Shown in pieces: positions 1 through 9,458 of a DNA stretch of 45,898 nucleotides. The notes beneath the pieces were generated by a model. The model saw only the letters and a list, made by a program, of their open reading frames with translations. It did no database searches and was not told the origin of the DNA. Source of the stretch: Pseudovirgaria hyperparasitica (Eukaryota > Ascomycota > Dothideomycetes > Acrospermales > Acrospermaceae); NCBI RefSeq assembly GCF_010093815.1, contig NW_022985587.1:1-45898 (forward strand). Direction: 5' to 3'. The position numbers and the translations under genes were made by a program. Numbering within the stretch: position 1 is the stretch's first letter; the number at the start of each line of letters is the position of its first letter.

Positions 1-735
1 GAGACTCTAGGTATACGGGTTGGGAACACAAGGCGAGAGCCTTAAGGAGCCTAGATCAGCAGTACAATTAGTAGAACTGCTATGTTACACAGGCGTGACA
101 GGCCAATGTAAATAGTAGTTGGAGAAGCAACGGGAGGATGCTGGGACAGCTGGTCTTGTCGTTCGCGATAGGGCGACGTGGGGCGGGACGGATCAATCAA
201 ATGATCCGGAACGCGTCGGCTGTTTGACAGGTCCTCTCTGCCGGGCATAGCTGCGGAGTAATCGCGGCTGAAACCGTGTAGGAATTAACTAACTAACTAA
301 CTAACCTTCCACCTGGTCTCTTCCGGCATCACCTACTTATGAAAACTAACTTTTGCTCGCTAATTGGCTTTGACTTCAAGCCAGATTTCCAACGAGTACA
401 CTTTTTCTCAAAGTCCGCAATGGAACCGTGTTTGATGTGTGCAGGTAGTGGTCAGAAATCAGGATTTGGTTGTGGGGTATGCCAGGGCTCCGGCCAGCAA
501 TAACGGCGTCGTGTGTGAGTGTCCTTTGGTGAGATAAAGAGCGAACCTGATTGGATTCCTAGGCATAGAAATGTTTTCGTCCTGGGCTATCGCCCTGGGG
601 CAATGCCGCTGTGACAGCTTCAGCCTGCTTGTCACATTAGTATTAATAACAGACTCCAGACCGGGGAAGCGGGCCGATCTGTGTGCATCGTCTGTTTCTG
701 CATATAAGAGTTCGACTTGCTTCATACACTTTCAT
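1..735. other. No supported gene; one short microsatellite
   Basis: Open frames here are short, lack family motifs and overlap on both strands. The only clear structure is a (TAAC)5 microsatellite at 286-305. Confidence 0.5.
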
Positions 736-1089
736 ATGGTCTTTCGCGCCGAACCCATCATGCAACAAAACCTGCCGACTACATCGTCGAGTTGTACGCC
801 ATTCGCCACAGCTCATCCGATTTCACCGCCGTTGATTACTGCCACGCGTGGAACCTACACTTGTTATATTGACTACGAGGGAAAACTTCATGCAATTACA
901 TGGCGAGGGGAATCTCAATTCCCAGATATTGTTGAAGACTTTTCACGGGCATGGAAACCTTTGGCCTCAATCATTCCTCAATTTTGCTCGAATGCATGTG
1001 TTCGACAAGAATTTACGAGCCCAAATACCGTTCTCATTCTTAGAAATGTGAGGTCTCGTGCTAAGGGAATCAGATTTGAGTGGGTGTAG
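736..1089 (+). CDS. Possible hypothetical protein (weak)
   Basis: An ATG at 736 opens a 117-codon frame closed by TAG at 1087-1089. The start is a Ser/Thr/Pro-rich stretch, followed by a more ordinary globular-looking composition (for example TCYIDYEGKLHAITWRGES). I recognise no domain, signal peptide or partner gene. A 67-codon frame runs through the same bases in another frame, so this could be chance. The next 600 bases on the same strand hold no continuation that I can see. It is listed because it is the best coding candidate in the first 1.6 kb. Confidence 0.2.
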   Translation: MVFRAEPIMQQNLPTTSSSCTPFATAHPISPPLITATRGTYTCYIDYEGKLHAITWRGESQFPDIVEDFSRAWKPLASIIPQFCSNACVRQEFTSPNTVLILRNVRSRAKGIRFEWV

Positions 1090-2121
1090 CGACTTCATCA
1101 GTATCCTAGTGGTTTTGGGCTGACCATCAAGCAACGCTATGACCAAATCTTAATCACTGGACCATTTTCGGACTTCGGTGAACGAGCTATGCGCTTCCGC
1201 CCACGATGTTCTGGACGTTTTCAGCGCACGTTCTACTGCTGTCAAAGGTCGACGAATTTGTCGAACGAGGTGTAACACGCGAGCTCTTAGAAGTGCCCTT
1301 GTGTCCCCAAGCATGCGAACGCTATTTTAGACGGTAAATGCTTTTTTGCTATTTTTGTAACCGCGTCAGAGATGTCGGATCAGTCACCACTCAGGTCGGG
1401 AGAGGTTGCTGAGTGGGTGCGTGAATCCAACAATCGATCAGCCAGACTGGCAGCTCCTTAGGCTGACAGACCTTCCATCTTAAGGACGTTCGGAATCATC
1501 AACGAAATGTGCTTGCTCTCCTGACCTCGCTCTCCTGACCTCGCACTCCTGACTTCGCACTACTGACAACGACAGGTATAAAGATTCCGCACTCCTGCCC
1601 CTACCAAATTCAAGAGCGCGCCGTTTGTCATCAGCCAGTCAAATACGTGACCGAGCAAGAATCTAGCCGCGCACTAACCCTATCTCTTCACCTTGCCTCT
1701 TTCGCAAGCCCCCGATACCCACAATATAGAATACTACGGTGCATCTTTAACGAAGCAGTGCTATCTAAATGCAAGATCGACGAACTCGGGGTTGTGAAGC
1801 TTCGTACTCTTGGGCGCATAGATACCCTCGCACGATGCGCACATGACATAGGCTAAGCCACTCACGTAGCCCTGAGGCGTTGGCCTTTCGCTTTTCGAAA
1901 CCGGAGGATGAATATTATCAGAGGCCATCGACAGATCCTCGAAGCCCTGCAATGCCTATTTGACCAGGTGCTCGCGCTCAGATTCGTCTGATCCACGGCT
2001 GCTGGCGTTAAGGACGGCAAGACTGACAGGATGTAGCCTCCATTTCCAGGTTGATCTCTTGAGCGTGGGTATATTCTTCCTCCATCCGCAAGTACACTAA
2101 ATACACACTATCGAAGTGTTC
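1090..2121. other. Non-coding or decayed stretch
   Basis: No coding candidate has recognisable motifs. Apart from the 14-bp tandem repeat at 1515-1570 I see no organised element. Short frames at 1647-1856 and 1761-1952 overlap on opposite strands and look like chance. Confidence 0.4.
1515..1570. repeat. Four 14-bp tandem repeats
   Basis: Four consecutive 14-base units begin at 1515, 1529, 1543 and 1557. The first two are identical (GCTCTCCTGACCTC) and the last two have drifted. The array could form a CT/GA-biased strand; nothing ties it to a gene. Confidence 0.85.
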
Positions 2122-2514
2122 CTAGTTGAAGCTGATGGGTAGCTTCTGGTGTAGCTCAGCAATGCCAAGGTGAATCCAGTGCGCCCCAGTCTGTACTTTG
2201 ATTGTGAAGAATTTTGAGTCCTTGTTAGGTTCTAGGAAACCTATTCTGCCCTGATCTGCCCTGATCTGCCCCATGCAAGATACACACTTAGGTATAGGGC
2301 CGGGCTGTCCGTTTTTGTGAGACCACAGTGTAGATGATGAGCCCAGGTTACCCGCACTAAGATTGCTCCGCCATTCGGTGGCATAAGTTAGATGTATCAT
2401 GCATTGGGGATGCCTACTATTGGTAGATTGAAGGTTGGACGGCGCAGAAGTGCCTGGTATCGACGGTCTCGGAGGATCTACAAGCCGTGGCAGTAATTTA
2501 GGCATGGTTGGCAC
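2122..2514 (-). CDS. Hypothetical reading frame, unrecognised
   Basis: A 130-codon minus-strand frame starts with ATG at 2514. The N-terminal half is Pro/Ser-rich and low in complexity; the C-terminal part is better mixed (FTIKVQTGAHWIHLGIAEL). A short duplicated CTGATCTGCC motif at 2250-2270 lies inside it. No family is recognised and no introns are evident, so it may be a relic or a chance frame. Confidence 0.22.
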   Translation of the reverse strand: MPTMPKLLPRLVDPPRPSIPGTSAPSNLQSTNSRHPQCMIHLTYATEWRSNLSAGNLGSSSTLWSHKNGQPGPIPKCVSCMGQIRADQGRIGFLEPNKDSKFFTIKVQTGAHWIHLGIAELHQKLPISFN

Positions 2515-2728
2515 CGGCGTAGAAGTTCAGAACAAGGGGCCATCTTCCGAAGATACCCATGGCCATTGGCGTGGAAAAGCCTTTCTCTCTGACATCTAGC
2601 CTGGAATCGAACTTCAACGTAAACATGAGCAGCTCCCAGGAAACTATCGAGGATGATTCACTCTACCAAGTAACATACCCACGACTTTGATGTCCAGGAG
2701 TCTGACGTTTTATTAGGATATAATAGGT

Positions 2729-3170
2729 GTGTGTAATCGAAAAGACGAAAAGAGTCTTGAAGGCGCGGCACAAAATGAAGAACCAGGCACCGACCAGGAA
2801 GCTAAGCCGCAGACGGCTTCATTAACACGAGCGTTCCCCGAAAATAACGATGCTCTCTTTAACAACGAAACTCTCATAGGTGCGTTCAACTACGATGGCA
2901 CAGCCAGCTTAACTCATAAGCCTAGGCGCCATTGAGAGACTGGCCGGTGCTGTACTGGTCCTGTCTGGTAAACATGATCTGATCTTGGAAAAGGTCGAGA
3001 AGTTGGAATCAATGATTGACATGCTGTCCCATCAAGTTGTATCTAAGTTGGCGGATAGGGAACCGAGCGAGAGTGATGCTGAGGTTACTAAAGAGGTTCG
3101 CTGTCGCAAATGCAGGAGCGAGACTCCCGACAGTATTGCTGGAGCAAACAAAAGGGCAAGGCACGTATAG
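2729..3170 (+). pseudogene. Coding relic with C-terminal CxxC motif, two frames
   Basis: Two adjoining frames look like one gene. The first (to about 2935) is acidic and hydrophilic, with EEPGTDQEAKPQTASLTRAF. The second can be read from about 2922 and ends at TAG 3168-3170. It contains an amphipathic, coiled-coil-like stretch (LEKVEKLESMIDMLSHQVV), an RCRKCR cysteine pair and a basic C-terminal tail (NKRARHV) that could be a nuclear signal. Moving from frame to frame needs a one-base shift or an unseen intron near 2905-2925. The composition suggests the C-terminus of a nuclear protein. No family is assigned. Confidence 0.35.
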
Positions 3171-3319
3171 AATGGACGTCTCGACCAGTATATTCATGGT
3201 GGTCTCTCGAGAATTATACAATGCATACCGATATTGCCGAGTCTTCGCAGATAGGATTTCCAAGTGTCATCACGGCGAGGTCATTGTGATCGATTGAATG
3301 TAGAAATATAGTGCAGATG

Positions 3320-4344
3320 TCATGCTACGCCTAGAGCCCTCACAGCGTTACGCTTCTCTTGATCGAACTCCGGGCTGCTGCTATTGGCGCATGTCATTTT
3401 CTTGATAAGTAATCTCTTCCTCTTTCGATTCGGAGACAATTCTCCAAGTGGCAGCCTAGGAGCGGGAAAACGTGCCCGCTCGAAGTCTATGATAACAGCC
3501 TGTCGTCCAGCCGCGTTCCATAGAATATTTCGCGGTATGAGGTCACGATGAAGTACTTCAAGATCATGGATGGAGGAGACCGCCCGCTCGACTTGTTTAT
3601 GGATCTCGGCTGAGTGATTTGAGAGGATCTCCCTCGAGACCTTTACGCCACCGAAGCTCCTGAACATCATGTGCGTCAGCTCTGCGATGCCGTAGTATAG
3701 TAGTACGGGTGCGTGCGTGAGATCAATGTTCCCGAGGTGCACCGGCACAAACTCCCCTTGAATTGAATTCAGGCAATCCTAGACCGCAGCCTCATGTCTG
3801 AGACAGGAAACGAAATCAGCCGGTGTGCCCTTGGCTGCAACAGTATAACCATGTGAAGTGAGGCAGACACGGAACAAGACACCGCGAGACCCGTGGATAC
3901 GCAGGCAATCCACGTCATGGTCCAGATCCATCGAAAGCTGCTTGTGCATAAGACGAAGAAAAGCTGATCGGTCGATCCGATGACTGTGCCTTCCATGTGC
4001 CTTGACATTGGGACATTTGTGATCCAGAGGCCCACGCCTGAGAAGGCCTTGCAGACACTTGTGGGTGCAGTACTGCCTGTTCTTGCCTTGGTCTGACTCA
4101 TTAGTACGTCGCGTTCTTGAAGTGATCCTGAAGGATTGGGTTTGATTCGCTCGTCGTGACGCAAGCCGTCTTGTATTTCGCTCCTGAGGCTGTGGTGTCA
4201 CATCCCTGATAAATGATCTCCCATTCTGACTCGTCATGTTTTCACGGTATGCATACAAGCCACTCGACAACCCGGGACCCTCAAAGGAAACAAGGTCGGG
4301 AGGCAGCCGCGAACCCGAGGACTTGCTTTGATCTCGTATACCAT
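3320..4344 (-). pseudogene. Kinase-like (phosphotransferase-fold) protein, broken
   Basis: The frame reads from ATG at 4344 down to 3320, about 341 codons. A Cys-containing segment in the middle (QYCTHKCLQGLL) is followed by an ATP-lobe-like region (GSRGVLFRVCLTSHGY). Next come a catalytic loop (LEVLHRDLIPRNILWN, with HRD and the downstream Asn) and a metal-binding IDFERA in place of DFG. The end is basic. This matches a large ascomycete family of small RIO/aminoglycoside-phosphotransferase-like kinases often expanded in accessory regions (family knowledge). Two lesions are visible. A TAG codon at 3779-3781 follows RHEAAV and fits CAG to TAG. One T is missing from the run at 4327-4329 relative to the copy at 23.2 kb, which puts the ATG out of frame with the rest. 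The region near the start is duplicated at 23.2 kb and 12.5 kb. It is probably inactive; phospho-acceptors are unknown. Confidence 0.75.
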
Positions 4345-4552
4345 GGTCGGTAATTAGCCCGCCAGAGCAATGCATGAATGAAGCTGCCCGTGCCGCTTTG
4401 TCGCACACCAGCCGCCCGTATACTGCGTCACCCTGTCAGGGGTGGTGGAGGAAGACCATTGGCCAATAATGCACCTATCTATCATTGTGCCCTCTTGTAA
4501 TTCAACCCCATGTGTTATGAGGATGAATCATTGATGGTACTGGCTCCCCTCA

Positions 4553-4669
4553 ATGCTTGTGGCTACTGAGTATGTGTGTCCGAGAGAGAAGGCAAGCGGC
4601 GAGTCCCATTACGGCAGACACGTTCTGGTGAATGATCGCATTGGGAAAGAAACAGTTAGATGCACTTAA
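4553..4669 (+). CDS. Small divergent ORF, conserved in two copies
   Basis: A 38-codon frame starts at ATG 4553 and ends at TAA 4667-4669. It lies divergently from the kinase-like pseudogene, about 210 bases from that gene's ATG. The start reads MLVATEYVCPREKASGE. The inverse copy at 22681-23004 keeps the same frame with only a few substitutions and extends it, so the piece may be the first exon of a longer protein. No family is recognised. Confidence 0.3.
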   Translation: MLVATEYVCPREKASGESHYGRHVLVNDRIGKETVRCT

Positions 4670-4708
4670 AGTGCTGGTCCGGCAAGGAGTGCCCTGGGCC
4701 GGGGTGAG

Positions 4709-4743
4709 GCCGCTCTTGGCACCACACTGTTGCTAAGAGCGGC
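4709..4743. repeat. 35-nt palindrome, copy 1
   Basis: Arms of 16 bases around a 3-base spacer, consensus arm GCCGCTCTTGGCAACA and its complement. This copy has a few mismatches (GGCACCA and GCTAAGAG). It lies near the edge of the block shared with 22.8-23.3 kb. Three further copies of exactly 35 nt lie at 12394, 22832 and 45671. Confidence 0.85.
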
Positions 4744-4937
4744 TTTACCCTGTTTGTGACTAGCCCACTACTGTAAATGCATAGACTAGAGAGCATACCC
4801 ATGTCACGGCTACGTACGTCTGAGAATCACAGTGGACTCGCCCAATGCCCATTGTAGTCGAATTTACCCCTAGTCGAGTGTCTGTGCATCTTGTTCACGC
4901 CCACTTTGAAATCCTGTTCGTAGTTTAGAAGGTTCCG

Positions 4938-5036
4938 CATCAATAAGTGTGAGCTGGGTCGAGGAAAATGTTCGTGCTAGGGTTATGGTACGGGTGCATA
5001 CCCACATCACGCGAAGTCTTGCATGTAAAGGTAATA
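4938..5036 (+). repeat. 99-bp direct repeat (partner 12289-12386)
   Basis: The segment from ATCAATAAGTGTGAGCTG to AAAGGTAATA is nearly identical to 12289-12386, with one obvious substitution. In the second copy the palindrome at 12394 follows directly. Confidence 0.85.
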
Positions 5037-5356
5037 CCGGCGCGTACATCAAACTCGCCGACCTCTGCTCCCAGTCGTTTAGCATCATCCTCTACAGCCA
5101 TGGCTTCTACAATGCTTGCTTGTGAATCACGATAAGGGACAGGGGTACTCATGGAGCTATGTGCGGAGTCGGCACACCACCCGGGTCTGAGGTGCCTGTG
5201 ACCGGTGAGGGTGATGCCCGCACTACTTCGTGTCTCTTTCATGATAACTCCGTAAAAAGTGACACAATAAATCGTGAGTGTGACCTTTATAAGCAGCTGC
5301 ATTGTGGCCTGCAAAGTTGCTAGGGTTGTCATGGCCAGCCACCAGTGAAGATACAT
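4940..5356 (-). CDS. Hypothetical protein with hydrophobic N-terminus
   Basis: ATG at 5356 opens a 138-codon frame ending at 4940. The first 35 residues are hydrophobic (WWLAMTTLATLQATMQLLIK) and could be a membrane segment. The C-terminus ends in MHPYHNPSTNIFLDPAHTY. The last 33 codons lie in a segment repeated at 12.3 kb. The conserved end and the absence of stops favour a real but duplicated gene. No function is recognised. Confidence 0.3.
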   Translation of the reverse strand: MYLHWWLAMTTLATLQATMQLLIKVTLTIYCVTFYGVIMKETRSSAGITLTGHRHLRPGWCADSAHSSMSTPVPYRDSQASIVEAMAVEDDAKRLGAEVGEFDVRAGITFTCKTSRDVGMHPYHNPSTNIFLDPAHTY

Positions 5357-5768
5357 CCCGATCAATTAGAACTCTTCTCGGACCCTGACCCACCAGTCGC
5401 TTGCACACTGTACAACAACAAATGGATGTGGATCCATACACGGAAGACCTGTGCCGCTTCCGAGCCCGAACACATACGGCTGAGCAGAACGAGCATGTAT
5501 GCAGAGAACGATCGATCAAGAGGGCGTCTGTCTGACCGGTCGCAGCAAGCCACACATGAATCCTTGATACACAACCCCTTCTGAGCACTCACCCCTTGTC
5601 ACAAGTCGATTTGATCCTGCTTATTCGACTGGGTTCTTATTGCCACTTTTCTACGGTCCCTGTCGCTCCCTTTGTATAAATGTCTCTAATGTAGCGACGG
5701 GAGTTTCGAGAGCTTCCGCTTAGACCATATGTGCCTCTGCCTTACACTTTCACTAGAACGGGAATATC

Positions 5769-6302
5769 ATGGCTATCAAGAAATTACCAACTACACAGTG
5801 CGCTGCCGCTGGACAATCACACGATCCTCAGGCACGAGGGATTCCTCCTAGAAATGTATCCCCAGTGCTTGAGGAGTATGAAGACCCTGTCATGACGCCT
5901 CTGAGCGATAGCCTTGACGATAGCATGCTCGATCTAGAGCTAGCTCCGCCTCGAAGGATAATTTCGTTACAGACCGGAAAGCACCTGTCTGTTGGCCCTG
6001 CATGATTCAGACAGATGAAGTAGGAGCAGTCCACTCTTCTAGAGCCATAGCAGTGAGACATTGTCGGCATCCCAAATGTTGGACCTGGTTCTTCATCCAC
6101 AGATACGGCTGGATACTGGCGGTCTCCCTGGACGCATGAAACTAACTTGCCGTCTTCCGTTCCAGGCGAGAACGAGGATCTACTGCTACAGGAGCTTGCT
6201 GGCAGACCCATATCCCTAGAAGGATGCGCATCATTAACAGAGTCAAAGCATCTCAGCGATGCTGAGAGGCTGCCCTGCGACAAGGTTTTACGCTACGAAC
6301 TG
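5769..6302 (+). pseudogene. Coding relic upstream of the hAT transposase
   Basis: ATG at 5769 opens an acidic 78-codon stretch (SPVLEEYEDPVMTPLSDSLD) that ends at TGA 6003-6005. The same frame resumes after several stops at about 6055 (GIPNVGPGSSSTDTAGYWR) and stays open, with LLLQELAGRPISLEGCASL, to about 6302. The stop-bearing 50 bases between could be an intron ending at the CCATAG near 6051, or decay. It is either an unrelated gene or the N-terminal exons of the following hAT element. No domain is recognised. Confidence 0.35.
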
Positions 6303-6332
6303 TAAGACGCTTCTCTGCGCCACGATTTGCTT

Positions 6333-7270
6333 TGTTTGTAGTAACCACGCCTTGAGGGAGGTAGAGAGTTCTTTCTTCATCGAGATGATTCGAGCTGCGA
6401 ATCCACACGCAGCAGAACAGCTTGTTGGACGAGTTACACTACGTCGCGATATTATTAGTACACATCAAGCCAATATTAGTGTACTTACTAAGGCTACGGC
6501 TAGAGCATTATCAAGGATACATGTCTCTTTTGATGGCTGGACGACACGTCAACAGAGATTCGCACTTATGGGTTACTGTGTCCATTTTATAGGCGCAGAA
6601 GGTGAGTAAAAAGTCCAGTATGGAGTTGAGTCTATCCATGAAGGGTAGATGCCAAGGAATAAGATGCTGACAAATATTACTATATTAGGCGAATTTCACG
6701 ACTTCCTCCTCGATATACCTGAGATAATAGGTGCCCATACAGGCTCAAATTACGCCGAACTCACTCTCTCTACGCTTAATTAATATAACCTCAATTTAAA
6801 GAACCTCGGCTACTTCGTCCTCGATTTTGCGTCAAACAACGATACCGCTATAGAGTATATCTGTGAGGAACTCCAGATAGGAGCCCGCGATGTGGACGAT
6901 TGACACCCAAATCTTCGTATTCGGTGCTTCTATCACATCATCAACCCCGTCGCAAAGAGTATCCTATTTAGGAAGGATAAGCTCGCCTATAAAGACGCAC
7001 TAGATTCTAAAGATGAGGATATATTGATTGATGAATGGCGTAGATTTGGGCCTCTTGGTACCTACGCCAGGTACGTCACCCGTACTTATTCTATTACTTA
7101 CGTTTACTCTTATAGACCCTCATTTTAAGCCACTAGATGTTATCACACCTGTGAAGACACGATGGAATAGCCACATATCCGCGATCGAACGAGCAATCAA
7201 GCTTAGAGAAGCCCTCCACAAGTTTTCTCAATACAACGTGAGAGAGCTAAGGAGATATACTAGCACCATA
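6333..7270 (+). pseudogene. hAT-family transposase relic
   Basis: Pieces in register with hAT transposases run through the stretch. They begin with NHALREVESSFFIEMI, then RIHVSFDGWTTRQQRFALMG (the conserved DGWT region). Next are FHDFLLDIPEIIGAHTGSNY, NLGYFVLDFASNNDTAIEY, a region with stops, FGPLGTYAR and TPVKTRWNSHISAIERAIKL, the family's RWNS segment. An apparent intron with GTGAGT donor and TATTAG acceptor at 6602-6688 restores HFIGAEGEF. In-frame TAA and TGA codons (after LSTLN and DVDD) show that the copy is dead. The C-terminal dimerisation region is missing, because an integrase-like relic on the other strand begins at 7270. Confidence 0.8.
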
Positions 7271-7877
7271 TAAGAGTATACTACGCCATTTTTGATCTTA
7301 GGTCCTAGATGGAAGTAGTTTATCCATGGCTTCCCATAGACCGTATTAGGGCGATTAGCCTGCTTCCGAATATAGTGCTTATTCCATATTCGTACGAATA
7401 GATCGATCTCTCTTCGAAGAACCGGTATATAGATAGTAGAGAGTGTAACCATATCAGGGATAAACTTTGGAGTCAGGAGCCGCTCCCTCTATAGTCTTAA
7501 AAAGTATCTCTATATAAAGTTAGTCTAATCGTACGATACAATTCCACGAATCCAACGGTATAGCCCCATTTCTCTTCGAAGGTTATCGTACGACCTTCTC
7601 TTTCTAGAACCATCACAAGCTCTGCATCAGATAGATCCCCCTCAAATATCAATTATTCAATTCGGCGGCCAAGAGTCTCTCGTACAATTGAACCACCATC
7701 CATTTGAGTTCGAACTCCCCATTGCTTAAGCCTCTTTTCTAAGGTTCTTATAGCTATGCGGATAGAGAACTCAGTCTATAACCAGCTACATATTTCTTTG
7801 ACTGGGACACGTGCTACCCTTTTAGCTTTAATCTCGGCTTAAAGGTGATCGATGTTCGTACGAGGTTGGCCAGACAT
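7270..7877 (-). pseudogene. Integrase-like fungal transposase relic with HTH N-terminus
   Basis: ATG at 7877 starts MSGQPRTNIDHL. An HTH-like stretch follows (KRVARVPVKEICSWL, then IRTLEKRLKQWGVRTQ), resembling the Clr5-type N-terminus of some fungal transposases. After frame loss, a distal segment reads VLRREIDLFVRIWNKHYIRK and NRPNTVYGKPWINYF, which resembles the end of an integrase-like core. TAA and TAG codons interrupt it at typical RIP positions. The catalytic middle is not readable here. Its position at the broken end of the hAT relic suggests insertion into it or a recombination breakpoint. The class assignment is tentative. Confidence 0.5.
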
Positions 7878-8060
7878 TTTATGGATAAAGAAGTATAGGG
7901 AAGTTTAGAGGAGTACTCTAATCTAAACCTCAACTCAACTATATAGATCCTCATTCTGTGTGCACGCGTCGCGCAGTTTGATTTGGGCGGAGTCGCTACT
8001 AACAGACTGCCCTAAGACATGGCACTTGGAAACAGGGGTATAATGCAGCCATAACTGGCC
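7878..8060. other. No gene seen
   Basis: A short region between the integrase-like relic and an acidic C-terminal fragment. A CpG-rich ACGCGTCGCGC motif at about 7964 also occurs in the element arms at 18.2 and 18.9 kb. Confidence 0.4.
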
Positions 8061-8253
8061 TCACTTCATTTCTTTCTTCTTCGATGACACAGCAGCAGCC
8101 GGGCTTTCGTCCTCGTCCTCTTCGTCCTTATCAACGTTTATCAAAGGGGCCTGCGCCGCCTCTGGCACTTTCGCAGCGTCCTTGCTCCCGTTGGCAGTAT
8201 CAGCGCCCACATCTGCAGCCTCGCCCTCATGGCCATGGTGGCGTCCATGGCAC
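8061..8253 (-). pseudogene. C-terminal fragment of an acidic protein
   Basis: On the minus strand a frame reads HGRHHGHEGEAADVGADTAN, continues with KVPEAAQAPLINVDKDEEDE and ends SSKKKEMK before TGA at 8061-8063. Its strongly biased Ala/Asp/Glu composition with a lysine tail looks like the disordered end of a real protein. Upstream, from about 8290, the DNA becomes AT-rich without coding character, so the gene's 5' part is missing. The parent gene is not identified. Confidence 0.4.
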
Positions 8254-8383
8254 CACCGCTCTGGTGCAGCTCAGGGTTGCTCCAGAGGTATATCTAATTA
8301 ATTATTATATCTACTTTTTAAAGCTCTTAAATACTTAGAATAGCCGTAAAAGTAGAAAGAGCTCTAGGTATATATTATCTATA

Positions 8384-8425
8384 TAGTACCGTTGAAGTGC
8401 ATAGGAGGTTACAACTCCGAAGTGC
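8384..8425 (+). repeat. Short dispersed repeat (inverse copy 17563-17627)
   Basis: TAGTACCGTTGAAGTG followed by GGAGGTTACAACTCCGAAGTG recurs in reverse complement at 17563-17627. There the two motifs are separated by about 23 extra bases. GGAGGTTACAACTCC is itself partly palindromic. This looks like the end of a small mobile element. Confidence 0.65.
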
Positions 8426-9458
8426 GTGGGACGGGTAAACCTTGCACACACAAACCTCCGGTTCCATTCTTGGCGGCCCTAGCGGTGACTTACATAGTAC
8501 GTATCATACGGAGCATTCCTCGGTATTCACAGACGTAACGGATTAAGAGTCGATGAAGCCATCGCCTGTAGCGTGCGAGACGGCGTCATTTTGTGAGGCG
8601 GACACGTCGGGGACGGGCTGTGCACAGGTTGTTCTTTCGTCGGGTCGTTTGACAGGAGCCCGCGGAAACTGTGCTAGAAACAAGGTAAGAGGCAATCACT
8701 TCTGATATATTGGGGTCGGACGCTAATCTCTCCGAATTCTGCCTTGGGAGCAACTAGGCTGACACGGCCCCAGGCTTCGCCTTTTTGTTTCTAGCATGTC
8801 ACGTCCTGCACCCAGCCTCCTTGACTAGCCTCACTTTTCCCGACGTTGCCCTGACGAACATAACAGGCAAGCGCAAGGCAACCAGCAGGCCAACGACCAC
8901 CGCACCAGGTACCTAGGTACCACCATCCAGGCTTAATCCCGAGAATGCCGATTCCAGGAAGCAGGCTGTGGCTGTGGGTACGCGACTTGCGCCTACCTTT
9001 ATTTAGAGACTTGGGGGTAACTGATTGCCAAGCGAGTGAGTCATGACGGCCTCGAGAATAGGGACGCGTCGGCCTCACTCGGGGAAGGAAGAGGCTGGTA
9101 CGGCGCACGTGGCGGGTCAGGGTCTCAGTAGGAAACCAGATCAACCGCATTAGGGTGCTGTCTGCCTGCCGGCACGGGGATCAAACCCACCATTGTCTGT
9201 TGTTTATGTTGCTGCAAGGCGCAGCCAGTATTGAAAAGGCGGGCCCACGGTGCTAGGCATAGCGTGAAAGCCTGACGCCCCATGTCTACAAACTCGGACC
9301 AATCTCTCTGAAAATATTTAAGAATCCCTTCTTTCCCCCCGGTGGACGCCGACCACGCTGCCCTCTCTTCTCACGAACCCATCGCTCTGTCATTTCATCG
9401 AGCCCATCCCGCACCACTCTCCTCGGGCTTTCTTCCTGGCTCTTACCATTCTTTCAAA
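8426..9458. other. Non-coding upstream region of the 552-residue gene
   Basis: No coding frame is convincing; a 119-codon minus frame at 8791-9150 is Arg/Gly/Ser-biased and looks like chance. The base composition is balanced and not RIP-like. The last 150 bases hold the likely promoter and leader. Confidence 0.5.
9311..9322 (+). promoter_or_regulatory. TATA-like box of the 9459-11117 gene
   Basis: AAAATATTTAAG lies about 140 bases before the chosen ATG. Pyrimidine-rich stretches (CTTCTTTCCCCCC, CTCTCTTCTC) follow, a pattern typical of fungal promoters. Inferred from position and sequence only. Confidence 0.45.

Larger units (their letters stand above)
4195..4760 (+). repeat. Dispersed duplicated block (inverse copy at 22.8-23.3 kb)
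   Basis: This block matches the reverse complement of about 22815-23300 through the kinase N-terminus, its upstream region, a 38-codon frame and the 35-nt palindrome. Differences are scattered substitutions and small gaps. A shorter piece of the same kinase region recurs at 12505-12602. The block ends just past the palindrome at 4709-4743, as does its partner. Confidence 0.8.

Noticed and set aside
8791-9150. 119-codon minus frame as a gene
   Set aside because: Arg/Ser/Gly bias, no domain, located in the promoter region of the downstream gene.
9342-9458. Upstream extension of the 552-residue protein
   Set aside because: The extra 39 codons are Ser/His/Pro-rich, lie in a pyrimidine-rich leader and do not start with ATG; the ATG at 9459 has the better context and a myristoylation motif.
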